NCBI GenBank assembly: GCA_009936695.1
Contig: JAACEA010000088.1
Span: forward strand, 1-5,287
Direction: 5' to 3'
Origin: Planctomycetia bacterium
GTDB lineage: Bacteria; Planctomycetota; Phycisphaerae; Phycisphaerales; SM1A02
Length of the DNA: 5,287 nucleotides
The notes beneath the pieces are model-generated. The model was not told the DNA's origin. It saw only the letters and a program-made list of their open reading frames with translations, and ran no database searches. This document shows positions 1 to 5,287 of this stretch, in pieces. Position numbers and translations under genes: made by a program. How positions within the stretch are numbered: position 1 is the first letter of the stretch; each line of letters begins with the position of its first letter.

Positions 1-87
1 AATTCTTCCGTGAGCACCATTGAAACGCATGGCGAAAAATAATCGCCCGTTGATCCGAATTCTTCCGTGAGCACCATTGAAACGCAT
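1..87. repeat. Pair of 30-bp direct repeats, possible end of a CRISPR array
   Basis: Bases 1-30 and 58-87 are identical over 30 bp (starting AATTCTTCCG and ending ATTGAAACGCAT). They are separated by 27 bp of unrelated sequence, giving a period of 57 bp. The first copy starts at the window edge, so the repeat may be longer on its left side and the spacer correspondingly shorter. The ATTGAAAC near the right end resembles the 3' handle of many type I CRISPR repeats. Against a CRISPR reading, only two copies are visible, the spacer is short, the repeat continues four bases past GAAAC, and no cas gene is in the window. The direct repeat itself is certain; the CRISPR reading is a guess at about 40 percent. 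Confidence 0.9.
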
Positions 88-112
88 CTTGTGACGCCAT
101 AGTTTTTTGTTC

Positions 113-135
113 GGCATCCAAATGCCACTTGGATG
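113..135 (+). promoter_or_regulatory. Two overlapping, mutually exclusive inverted repeats upstream of the sorting-tail gene
   Basis: GGCAT (113-117) pairs with ATGCC (122-126) around a 4-base loop. CATCCAA (115-121) pairs with TTGGATG (129-135) around a 7-base loop. Both stems are perfect and share bases, so only one can form at a time. They sit just after a run of six T (103-108) and 65 bases before the start of the secreted protein. They could be a leader RNA element or a protein-binding dyad. No clear -35/-10 pair was found in 88-199, so this may lie within or upstream of the transcript. The function is unknown. Confidence 0.3.
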
Positions 136-199
136 GATCTTGAAACAGGACGTTCCTGATCCAGCACAATCCGCTTCCACGAGAGAAAGAAGACGACTG

Positions 200-883
200 A
201 TGTTCTCATCCACCACCGCCCTCCGGACGATCACCCTTGCCTCCGCCATGGCCGTAACGAGCGCCGCAACCGCGGACACGATTACTCGCTGGAATTTCGG
301 GAATGATGGCGCCACGCTCACCGCTAACACCTTCAACTCTCCCGTGACCGCGTCGGCAATGGCCTTCGGCAGCGGTGCGAGTCAGGCCGCCGGCTCGTTC
401 GGCGACGTGCTTGCGCTCGACACCTACATGTCCACTGACGAATCGTCGGCGCTGGCCGACGCCATGAGCAACGACTCGTACATCGAATTCGGCGTGACGA
501 CCGACGCCGGCTGGAGTCTCGATCTCAACCTGGTGAAGTTCCGGCTCTCAGGCTACGACCCCGATGGCGAAGTCACACCACCTTCCGTGGCGTGGGCGCT
601 TCGAACCGATCTTGACAACTTCGCCAGTGACATCGGCACGGGCACCAACGGCGTCGAGTTCACGGACTACGAGGTCGAGAAGATCAGGTTCTCGAACCTC
701 GGCTTCGATACCGACAGTCTCCAGTCGATCACGTTCCGGCTCTATCTCTCACACTGGGGCACGACCTCACCGACGGGTGCGGTGGTGGACCAGATCCAAC
801 TGAACGGTCAGATGGTGCCGGGCCCGGGCGGACTGCTCGCGCTCACCGGCATGTGCCTGGCGCGTCGACGGCGGCGACGCTGA
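200..883 (+). CDS. Secreted protein with PEP-CTERM-like (VPGPGG) C-terminal sorting tail
   Basis: A 227-residue exported protein of unknown function. Residues 1-25 form a signal peptide with a basic residue at 9, a hydrophobic core and a likely cut after Ala-Thr-Ala at 25. The body (26-205) is rich in Thr, Ser, Asp and Gly and has alternating hydrophobic strands, as in beta-sandwich surface proteins. Residues 206-227 form a tripartite sorting tail: VPGPGG, then a hydrophobic stretch LLALTGMCLA, then six Arg before the stop. In PEP-CTERM proteins such a tail is recognised by an exosortase in the cytoplasmic membrane; here the central Glu of PEP is replaced by Gly. The ATG at 200 was chosen over an upstream start at 107 because it begins a proper signal peptide and follows a purine-rich GAGAGAAAGAAG stretch. 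The gene stands alone, and no exosortase is in the window. Confidence 0.85.
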   Translation: MFSSTTALRTITLASAMAVTSAATADTITRWNFGNDGATLTANTFNSPVTASAMAFGSGASQAAGSFGDVLALDTYMSTDESSALADAMSNDSYIEFGVTTDAGWSLDLNLVKFRLSGYDPDGEVTPPSVAWALRTDLDNFASDIGTGTNGVEFTDYEVEKIRFSNLGFDTDSLQSITFRLYLSHWGTTSPTGAVVDQIQLNGQMVPGPGGLLALTGMCLARRRRRR

Positions 884-982
884 TCCGCACACCGCTCGAC
901 TTTCCTCGTCCAAGGCGGCCCACCTCGGCCAAGACCCCTGGAATCGTCGACGAGTCGAGCCAGCTCAAGATCGCAGAAACAT

Positions 983-1013
983 ACCGCCCTCGGCCTCCTC
1001 GGCCGGGGGCGGT
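983..1013. terminator. GC-rich hairpin, possible terminator without a T tract
   Basis: A 13-bp stem (983-995 with 1001-1013), complete except for one G-T wobble at 990/1006, closes a 5-base loop TCCTC. It lies 100 bases after the stop of the secreted protein and 35 bases beyond the end of a possible minus-strand ORF, so it could serve either or both. No run of T follows on the plus strand; on the minus strand the hairpin is followed by ATGTTTCTG. Stems of this strength between genes usually act as terminators or protect 3' ends, but the missing U tract leaves this open. Confidence 0.5.
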
Positions 1014-1048
1014 GGCCGTTGATGGTGCTGCGGAGAGGGGTCGCCGGA

Positions 1049-1168
1049 TCAGTGCCCGGTGATCCCCTCGATCTGAGCCTCGAAGACGTTCTCGCCGTCT
1101 TCGTGTCCGGCAAACATGGCGCCGGGGAACTGCAGATCGGCGTCGGTCGTGTTGTCCGAACCAAGCAT
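1049..1168 (-). CDS. Doubtful small ORF, hypothetical
   Basis: On the minus strand the frame is open from 1264 down to a TGA at 1049-1051. The ATG at 1166-1168 gives 39 residues; a TTG at 1235-1237 would give 62 but lies inside the promoter dyad of the next gene, so it is a poor start. The codons have high third-position GC like the real genes. The residue mix is protein-like (many Asp, Glu, Gly and Phe, little Arg), unlike the Arg-rich shadow frames elsewhere. The sequence around LQFPGAMFAGHEDGENVF matches no family I can name. No Shine-Dalgarno site is visible before the ATG. It could be a small gene, the remnant tail of a lost gene, or chance; the plus strand of the same region also has a less biased open frame (1019-1207). 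Confidence 0.22.
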   Translation of the reverse strand: MLGSDNTTDADLQFPGAMFAGHEDGENVFEAQIEGITGH

Positions 1169-1203
1169 GGGACCGCCGAAGCGAGCGGCCGATCGACCGA
1201 CGC

Positions 1204-1231
1204 TTGACACCGAATCCCGATCGGCTACTAT
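1204..1231 (+). promoter_or_regulatory. Sigma-70 type promoter of the MerC/GTPase operon
   Basis: A perfect -35 TTGACA at 1204-1209 is followed after 16 bp by TACTAT at 1226-1231, a 4 of 6 match to the -10 consensus that keeps the key TA at the start and T at the end. Transcription would begin near 1238, leaving a leader of about 70 bases before the ATG at 1307. It is the best promoter-like sequence I found in the window and lies directly upstream of the MerC-family gene. Confidence 0.65.
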
Positions 1232-1252
1232 TGGCAACCGGCTGCCATTAGT
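1227..1252. promoter_or_regulatory. 26-bp dyad operator overlapping the -10 and start site
   Basis: ACTATTGGCA (1227-1236) and TGCCATTAGT (1243-1252) are inverted repeats matching at 9 of 10 positions, and the 6-base centre contains the self-complementary CCGG. The dyad is centred at 1239.5, so it covers most of the -10 element and the predicted start of transcription. This is the usual place for a repressor to bind. A Fur/Zur-type or ArsR-type metal sensor would fit the downstream genes, but the half-sites do not match any Zur or Fur consensus that I can recall, and no regulator gene is in the window. The TGGCA/TGCCA core could also form a short hairpin if transcribed. Confidence 0.55.
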
Positions 1253-1306
1253 GTCGCCGCTCCTTCACCCGTGGCTTCCGTGCCGCACGCACCTCGGATC
1301 ACGACC

Positions 1307-2170
1307 ATGTCACAGTCCCTCGCCATCGAACCCAGCTCGCAGATCGCTCCAGCCAAGGCTTATCCCGACTGGATCGGCGTCGCCGCATCGCTGCTCTGCG
1401 CCATTCATTGCGCCGCCATGCCCTTCGTCGTCGGGTTCCTTCCCCTGCTTGGACTGAGCTTTCTCGCGGATCCGTCCTTCCATCAGTGGATGGTCGCGGT
1501 GTGCCTCGCACTGGCACTCGTGGCGTTCGTTCCAGGCTGGCGACGACATCACCGCGCGACCCCCGCGATCATCGGCGTGCTCGGGCTGGGGATGATCTCA
1601 TTCGCGGCGTTCGCAGGCCCCGAAGACTGCTGCGCGACGGGCTGCGGCGACGGCGCCACCCCCGCCGATTCCAATGGCATCGCCATGGTGTCGAACGAAG
1701 ATCCGAACTGCGCCGACACCTGCTGCGCGGATGAAGCCCTCGCCACCGCGACGCTCACCGCCGATGGCCCGATTCCGACCGCCGAAGGCGAGGAGGCTGG
1801 TTGCGAGGCGTCGTGTTGTTCCACCACGAATGACACGGTCGCCACCGTCGCCGAGGCCCCCGACGACGCGGAGCCGGCCTGCGAGGCGACCTGCTGCGCC
1901 GACGCCGAGCCCGACGCGGTGATCTTCGCCGGTGTAGATCCGGCCGACGGCGCCGCCTGCGCCGAAGCATGCTGTCTCGAGGACGGTGGCGAGGACGACA
2001 CGATCATGACCGCCGCGAACGGCGACTCGATGGAGCTCTTCTGGCTCCTGCTGACGCCGATCGGCGGGTTCATCCTCGTGATCGCGCATCTCACGAACCA
2101 TCGCCTCGGATGCCGGTGCGACGCCGAGGGATGCTGCTCCGCGTCGCGAAAAGCCCAGCCCGCCGCCTGA
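1307..2170 (+). CDS. MerC-family membrane protein with cysteine-rich acidic insertion
   Basis: A 287-residue inner membrane protein. The N-terminal part matches the MerC fold: helix 1 (about 22-47) carries the CAIHC metal site (C31, H34, C35), then helix 2 (about 60-76), a basic turn GWRRHHR, and helix 3 (about 86-103). Helix 4 (about 244-260) ends in the family's AHxxN motif at 260-264 (A260, H261, N264), followed by R266. Typical MerC proteins have about 140 residues and bind Hg(II) or act as metal importers. Here an extra segment (104-241) separates helices 3 and 4. It holds CCxxxC at 108-113 and four CxxxCC motifs at 135, 166, 192 and 218, the last three spaced exactly 26 residues apart. 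It has 15 Cys, 32 Asp/Glu and no Lys, Arg or His. The C-terminal tail adds C269, C271, C276 and C277. Positive-inside logic places the insertion outside the membrane. ATG 1307 was preferred over GTG 1271; neither has a strong ribosome site (GGA at 1296-1298). Zinc is the likely metal, inferred from the GTPase neighbour; mercury or copper remain possible. Confidence 0.85.
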   Translation: MSQSLAIEPSSQIAPAKAYPDWIGVAASLLCAIHCAAMPFVVGFLPLLGLSFLADPSFHQWMVAVCLALALVAFVPGWRRHHRATPAIIGVLGLGMISFAAFAGPEDCCATGCGDGATPADSNGIAMVSNEDPNCADTCCADEALATATLTADGPIPTAEGEEAGCEASCCSTTNDTVATVAEAPDDAEPACEATCCADAEPDAVIFAGVDPADGAACAEACCLEDGGEDDTIMTAANGDSMELFWLLLTPIGGFILVIAHLTNHRLGCRCDAEGCCSASRKAQPAA

Positions 2171-2191
2171 TCCCGAACAAGGAGTGATCGC

Positions 2192-3421
2192 ATGTCGGAT
2201 GGATCGAGATCCCATCTTCCTGTCACCGTGCTCTCAGGTTTTCTCGGTGCCGGCAAGACGACGCTGCGCAACCACGGCCTCAACAACCGGGAGGGCCTGC
2301 GCGTCGCGGTCATCGTGAACGACATGTCCGAAGTCAACATCGACGCGTCGCTCGTCCGTGACGGGGGCGCCGAACTGTCCCGGACGGACGAACGCATGGT
2401 CGAGATGACCAACGGCTGCATCTGCTGCACGCTTCGAGAGGATCTGATGATCGAAGTCGCGAGACTGGCGGCGGAGGCTCGATTCGATCACCTGCTGATC
2501 GAATCGACGGGGATCGGCGAGCCGATGCCTGTGGCGGCCACCTTCTCCTTCCGCGACGAGGAGGGCCGAAGCCTCAGCGACGTCGCCACCATCGACACGA
2601 TGGTGACCGTCGTGGATGCCGCGAACTTCCTTGACGACTTCGACAGCAAGCACAACCTCAACGACCGCGAGATGGGCGTCAGTGACGAGGACGAGCGGAC
2701 GATCGTCGATCTCCTGACCGATCAGATCGAGTTCGCCAACGTCATCGTCATCAACAAGTGCGACCTGGTCTCCGCGCCCGAAGCCGAACGCCTCGAGGGG
2801 ATTCTCCACCACCTGAATCCCGACGCTCGATTGCTGAAGGTCTCGCGTGGCCGGGTGGATCTCGAGGCCGTCATCGGTACGGGCCTGTACGACGAAGGCG
2901 CCGCCAGCCAGATGCCGGGATGGGCGAAGGAACTCGAGGGCGACCACACCCCGGAGACCGAGGAGTACGGGATTGGAAGCTTCGTCTATCGGCGACGCCG
3001 GCCTTTCCATCCCCAGCGCCTGGTGGCCGCGATCCGCACCGGCATGGAAGGCGTCATCCGCTCCAAGGGCTACCTCTGGATCGCAAGCCGCCCACGACAC
3101 TGTGGCATCTGGGCGCAGGCCGGCGCGTCCCTGCAGATCGACTCCGGAGGCCTCTGGTTCGCCGCCGTCGATCGGGCCCACTGGCCCGACGATCCCGCGA
3201 CGAGGGACTGGGTCGACGGCAACTGGGATCCCGAGGTCGGGGACTGCCGACAGGAGATCGTCTTCATCGGCGTGGGAATGGACCGAGCGGGGATCGAAGC
3301 CGTCCTCGACGCCTCGCTGGTCACCGACGAGGAGATGAAGGCCGGCCCCGCGCACTGGCTTGGTTTCGAGGATCCCCTGCCCTCGTGGGAACTGCCGCAG
3401 GCCGCCGGAGCGACCCACTGA
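2192..3421 (+). CDS. COG0523 family GTPase, ZigA/CobW-like metal chaperone
   Basis: A 409-residue cytoplasmic GTPase of the G3E/COG0523 family, whose members deliver metal ions (zinc, cobalt or nickel) to target proteins using GTP. Visible motifs in order: Walker A GFLGAGKT (16-23), the invariant metal site CxCC as C76-I-C78-C79, the E104-S-T-G107 segment, and the guanine-specificity motif NKCD (188-191). A CobW C-terminal domain runs from about 259 to 400. The length and the segment NNREGLRVAVIVNDMSEVNI fit the roughly 400-residue subgroup that contains zinc-linked ZigA-type proteins. No His-rich metal loop is present, unlike many relatives. The sequence after Walker A (LRNHGL) departs from the usual LLNHIL. 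The ATG at 2192 follows AAGGAG (2179-2184) at ideal spacing, 21 bases after the MerC stop, so the two genes are almost surely co-transcribed. Zinc as substrate is inferred, not shown. Confidence 0.93.
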   Translation: MSDGSRSHLPVTVLSGFLGAGKTTLRNHGLNNREGLRVAVIVNDMSEVNIDASLVRDGGAELSRTDERMVEMTNGCICCTLREDLMIEVARLAAEARFDHLLIESTGIGEPMPVAATFSFRDEEGRSLSDVATIDTMVTVVDAANFLDDFDSKHNLNDREMGVSDEDERTIVDLLTDQIEFANVIVINKCDLVSAPEAERLEGILHHLNPDARLLKVSRGRVDLEAVIGTGLYDEGAASQMPGWAKELEGDHTPETEEYGIGSFVYRRRRPFHPQRLVAAIRTGMEGVIRSKGYLWIASRPRHCGIWAQAGASLQIDSGGLWFAAVDRAHWPDDPATRDWVDGNWDPEVGDCRQEIVFIGVGMDRAGIEAVLDASLVTDEEMKAGPAHWLGFEDPLPSWELPQAAGATH

Positions 3422-3548
3422 GCACTCGACGCGGCGTCCGCATCGACCACCTCGATTCGATCGAAAACGAACCGGAGAGCTCGTCTCGACGTAGCGGCGG
3501 GCATCCGGGCCGAGCCGAAGGTTCCCGGGCCGGTGAAGGATCCCGAAC

Positions 3549-4733
3549 ATGACGCTCGACTGGCTGATCATCGGTGGTGGGATACACGGCACGCACATCG
3601 CCGCGCGTCTGCTCGCCGATGCCTCGATTCCACCCGAACGCCTTCGCATCGTCGACCCGGCCGACCGACTCCTCGATCGCTGGCGAAGCCGCACGTCGGC
3701 CACCGGAATGAAGCACCTCCGATCCCCGTCGGTGCATCACCTCGATCTCGATCCGCTCTCGCTCCAGAGCTTCGCGGGGACGGGGAAACATCGAAGACCC
3801 GGTGCCTTCGCACCGCCGTTCGATCGGCCGTCACTCAAGCTCTTCAACGAGCACTGCGATCGCGTGGAGCGTCGGTACGGGCTCACCGATCTCCACATCA
3901 GGGCACGAGTCACGAAGTGCGAGGTCGAGTGCGACGGCGTGCGGACCGAGCTGTCCGATGGCGATGTCATCAAGGCCGCCAACGTCGTGCTGGCCGTCGG
4001 CGTCGGTGAACAGCCCCACTGGCCGGCGTGGGCTCCACGACGGAATCCACGCGTTCAGCACGTCTTCGATCCCGACTTCGACGGCTGGCCCCGCTCGCCG
4101 GAGCGCGTGGCGGTGATCGGTGGCGGAATCTCCGCGGGCCATGTGGCCCTCCGACTGCTCGAAGAGGGACATGAGGTCCATCTGGTGTCGCGACATCCGC
4201 TGCGCCAGCATCAATTCGACAGTGATCCCGGGTGGCTGGGGCCGAAGTACACGAGAGACTTCAGTCGGGAGGAGGACCGGGACCGACGCCGGGCCGTGAT
4301 CTCGGCGGCGCGTCACCGAGGATCGGTCCCCCCGGACCTCGGGCGGTCGCTTCGCCGAGCGATACGACGGGATCGGATCCGATGGCACGAAGGCGAGGTC
4401 GAACAGATCGTCGCGCACGACGACGGACTGGAGGTGGGGTTTCTCGGCCACGAGGATCTGACCGTGGACCGGATCCTGCTCGCGACCGGATTCGCCTCGC
4501 GCCGTCCCGGAGGATCCCTGGTCGACGACCTCGTGGATTCCGCGACGCTTCCCTGCGCGAGCTGTGGATATCCGATCGTCGACGCTGCACTGCGATGGCA
4601 CCCCAGGATCTACGTCTCGGGTCCGCTCGCGGAGCTCGAACTGGGCCCGGTGTCGCGGAACATCGCCGGCGCCAGGAGAGCCGGCGAGCGGATCGTGGAC
4701 GCTGCGCGCACCGACGTCCCGGCATCCCGCTGA
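3549..4733 (+). CDS. FAD/NAD(P)-binding oxidoreductase, substrate unknown
   Basis: A 394-residue flavoprotein with two Rossmann folds. An N-terminal FAD site GGGIHG (9-14) is followed by an acidic residue at the end of strand 2 (D36). A second dinucleotide site GGGISAG (191-197) is presumably for NAD(P)H, and an ATGF motif (312-315) closes the FAD domain. The segment GMKHLRSPSVHHLD (53-66) and the C-terminal PLAELELGPVSRNIAGAR (358-375) recall proteins annotated as FAD/NAD(P)-binding or SidA/IucD-like monooxygenases. This architecture occurs in lysine/ornithine N-hydroxylases and flavin monooxygenases, but I cannot assign a reaction. A CxxC pair (C336, C339) lies near the C-terminus. The ATG at 3549 follows GAAGGA (3535-3540) with an 8-base gap. 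It lies 127 bases after the GTPase on the same strand with no clear terminator or promoter between, so it is probably in the same operon. A link to metal reduction or metallophore chemistry is speculative. Confidence 0.85.
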   Translation: MTLDWLIIGGGIHGTHIAARLLADASIPPERLRIVDPADRLLDRWRSRTSATGMKHLRSPSVHHLDLDPLSLQSFAGTGKHRRPGAFAPPFDRPSLKLFNEHCDRVERRYGLTDLHIRARVTKCEVECDGVRTELSDGDVIKAANVVLAVGVGEQPHWPAWAPRRNPRVQHVFDPDFDGWPRSPERVAVIGGGISAGHVALRLLEEGHEVHLVSRHPLRQHQFDSDPGWLGPKYTRDFSREEDRDRRRAVISAARHRGSVPPDLGRSLRRAIRRDRIRWHEGEVEQIVAHDDGLEVGFLGHEDLTVDRILLATGFASRRPGGSLVDDLVDSATLPCASCGYPIVDAALRWHPRIYVSGPLAELELGPVSRNIAGARRAGERIVDAARTDVPASR

Positions 4734-4820
4734 TCCCGGGACGCCGTCGATCCGACGATCGAACCATCCGACGATGCCGAATCCGGTACGTTGGGACCGC
4801 GGACCATCGCACACCTCCAA

Positions 4821-4852
4821 GGTCGGTGCCGCCGGCCTTCCGGTCACCGACC
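4821..4852 (+). terminator. Hairpin after the operon, probable terminator
   Basis: GGTCGGTG (4821-4828) pairs perfectly with CACCGACC (4845-4852). Inside it CCGG (4832-4835) pairs with CCGG (4840-4843) around a CCTT loop, leaving only small bulges. It lies 87 bases after the oxidoreductase stop and just before the antiporter coding region. A C-rich run with only two T follows (CCCCCTTCC from 4851), so this is not a textbook intrinsic terminator. It could instead be a leader structure of the antiporter mRNA. Confidence 0.5.
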
Positions 4853-4867
4853 CCCTTCCGAGCGGAG

Positions 4868-5287
4868 ATGCCCGATCGACTACGCCGACCTCGCCATCGT
4901 CGCGGCCTTCGCCTTCCTCTACTCGATCATCGCGTCACGCCTCGGAAAGACTCGATTCAACGGGGCGCTGGTCTACGTGCTGGCCGGATTCCTCTGCGGC
5001 GCCCAGGTGTTCGGATGGGTCGATGTCGCGATCGGCGGCGAGGGCCTGAAGATCCTCGCGGAACTCACGCTCGCCCTCGTCCTCTTCACCGATTCCGCCA
5101 ACACCAACCTCGCGACCCTGCGTCGCATCGAGGCCATCCCGATCCGGCTCCTGTTCATCGGACTCCCCCTCACCATCGTGCTGGGGTTCGCGATGGGGTG
5201 GCTCTTCTTCGACGAGCTCGGCCTGTTCGAGATCGCGCTCCTCGCCACCATGCTGGCGCCGACCGATGCCGCACTCGGCAAGGCGGT
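4868..5287 (+). CDS. CPA1/NhaP-type cation:proton antiporter, N-terminal part, start uncertain
   Basis: The frame whose codons include 4872-4874 and 4881-4883 is open to the window end. It encodes IDYADLAIVAAFAFLYSIIA and further membrane helices, about 138 residues of a protein usually over 400 long. LAELTLALVLFTDSA and ATMLAPTDAALGKAV are hallmarks of the Na+(K+)/H+ antiporter family; the Thr-Asp in the latter lies in the ion-exchange region. The frame has no ATG or GTG near the natural start. Upstream it runs open to the oxidoreductase stop at 4731, with only a TTG at 4791, which would place the strong hairpin at 4821-4852 and an Arg/Pro-rich stretch inside the protein. An ATG at 4868, five bases after GAG at 4860, is well placed but one frame off: dropping one base near 4874 would give M-P-I-D-Y-A-D-L. 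The true start is therefore either this ATG with a frameshift or sequence error, the TTG, or a rare codon such as ATC at 4875. Confidence 0.8.
   Translation, partial: MPDRLRRPRHRRGLRLPLLDHRVTPRKDSIQRGAGLRAGRIPLRRPGVRMGRCRDRRRGPEDPRGTHARPRPLHRFRQHQPRDPASHRGHPDPAPVHRTPPHHRAGVRDGVALLRRARPVRDRAPRHHAGADRCRTRQGG

Noticed and set aside
107..199. Upstream extension of the sorting-tail protein to a start at 107
   Set aside because: The extension would place 31 residues before a good signal peptide and would translate through the inverted repeats at 113-135; the ATG at 200 has a purine-rich ribosome site.
1204..1252. MerR-type operator for a mercury resistance operon
   Set aside because: MerR sites lie between -35 and -10 with a long 19-20 bp spacer. 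Here the spacer is 16 bp and the dyad lies over the -10 and start site, and no merR, merA, merT or merP is present.
1549..2430. Long minus-strand open frame of 293 codons opposite the MerC and GTPase genes
   Set aside because: It is a shadow of GC-rich coding sequence: Ser/Ala/Arg-rich, no recognisable motif, and it overlaps two genes with clear family motifs on the other strand.
3422..3548. Separate promoter or terminator between the GTPase and the flavoprotein
   Set aside because: Only weak features were seen: a 10-bp palindrome TTCGATCGAA at 3456-3465 and a small GACGC/GCGTC stem. There is no convincing -35/-10 pair or strong hairpin.
2169..3549. Identical 11-bp GATCCCGAACA just before both the GTPase (2169-2179) and flavoprotein (3539-3549) starts
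   Set aside because: The match is short, built from motifs common in this sequence (GATCC, CGAA), and sits at different distances from the two start codons. Chance is the simpler explanation.
2234..3703. Minus-strand open frame of 489 codons opposite the GTPase
   Set aside because: It lies opposite a gene with intact Walker A, CxCC and NKCD motifs and has no domain of its own. Long antisense frames are expected at this GC content.
3831..4847. Minus-strand open frame of 338 codons opposite the flavoprotein
   Set aside because: The plus strand encodes two clear dinucleotide-binding motifs. The minus frame has no recognisable family features.

Overview
The window looks like one end of a contig from a high-GC bacterium of the Planctomycetota, most likely the class Phycisphaerae. 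The main clue is the first gene. It encodes a secreted protein whose C-terminus is a sorting tail of the PEP-CTERM type in the variant form VPGPGG, followed by a short hydrophobic stretch and six arginines. That form is familiar from Phycisphaerae. Strong third-position GC bias in all main genes and the use of Shine-Dalgarno sites fit this. The lineage is inferred from these traits and was not tested by a search.

Layout, left to right. Bases 1-87 hold two perfect copies of a 30-bp direct repeat separated by 27 bp of unique sequence; this may be the last unit of a CRISPR array cut by the window edge. Bases 88-199 are a leader with two competing small inverted repeats. Bases 200-883 encode the secreted sorting-tail protein. 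Bases 884-1306 hold a strong GC-rich hairpin, a doubtful small minus-strand ORF, and then a good sigma-70 type promoter with a near-perfect dyad lying across its -10 element and start site. Bases 1307-4733 hold three plus-strand genes: a MerC-family membrane protein with a very unusual cysteine-rich acidic insertion, a COG0523 (CobW/ZigA-like) GTPase metallochaperone, and an FAD/NAD(P)-binding oxidoreductase. A hairpin at 4821-4852 probably ends this unit. Bases 4868-5287 carry the start of a CPA1/NhaP-type cation:proton antiporter that runs off the window and seems to lack an in-frame start codon.

The central three genes look like a metal-homeostasis operon. The MerC-like protein would capture a thiophilic or borderline metal ion (zinc is the best guess) on tandem CxxxCC motifs, predicted to lie outside the cytoplasmic membrane, and pass it inward through a CxxHC site in its first membrane helix. 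The GTPase, which starts 21 bases downstream behind a strong ribosome binding site, would receive and deliver the metal in the cytoplasm. The oxidoreductase has no assigned substrate. The dyad in the promoter is where a metal-sensing repressor of the Fur/Zur or ArsR kind would act. The most interesting object is the MerC protein, because MerC proteins are normally only about 140 residues long and this one carries roughly 140 extra residues with 15 cysteines, many acidic residues and no lysine, arginine or histidine.
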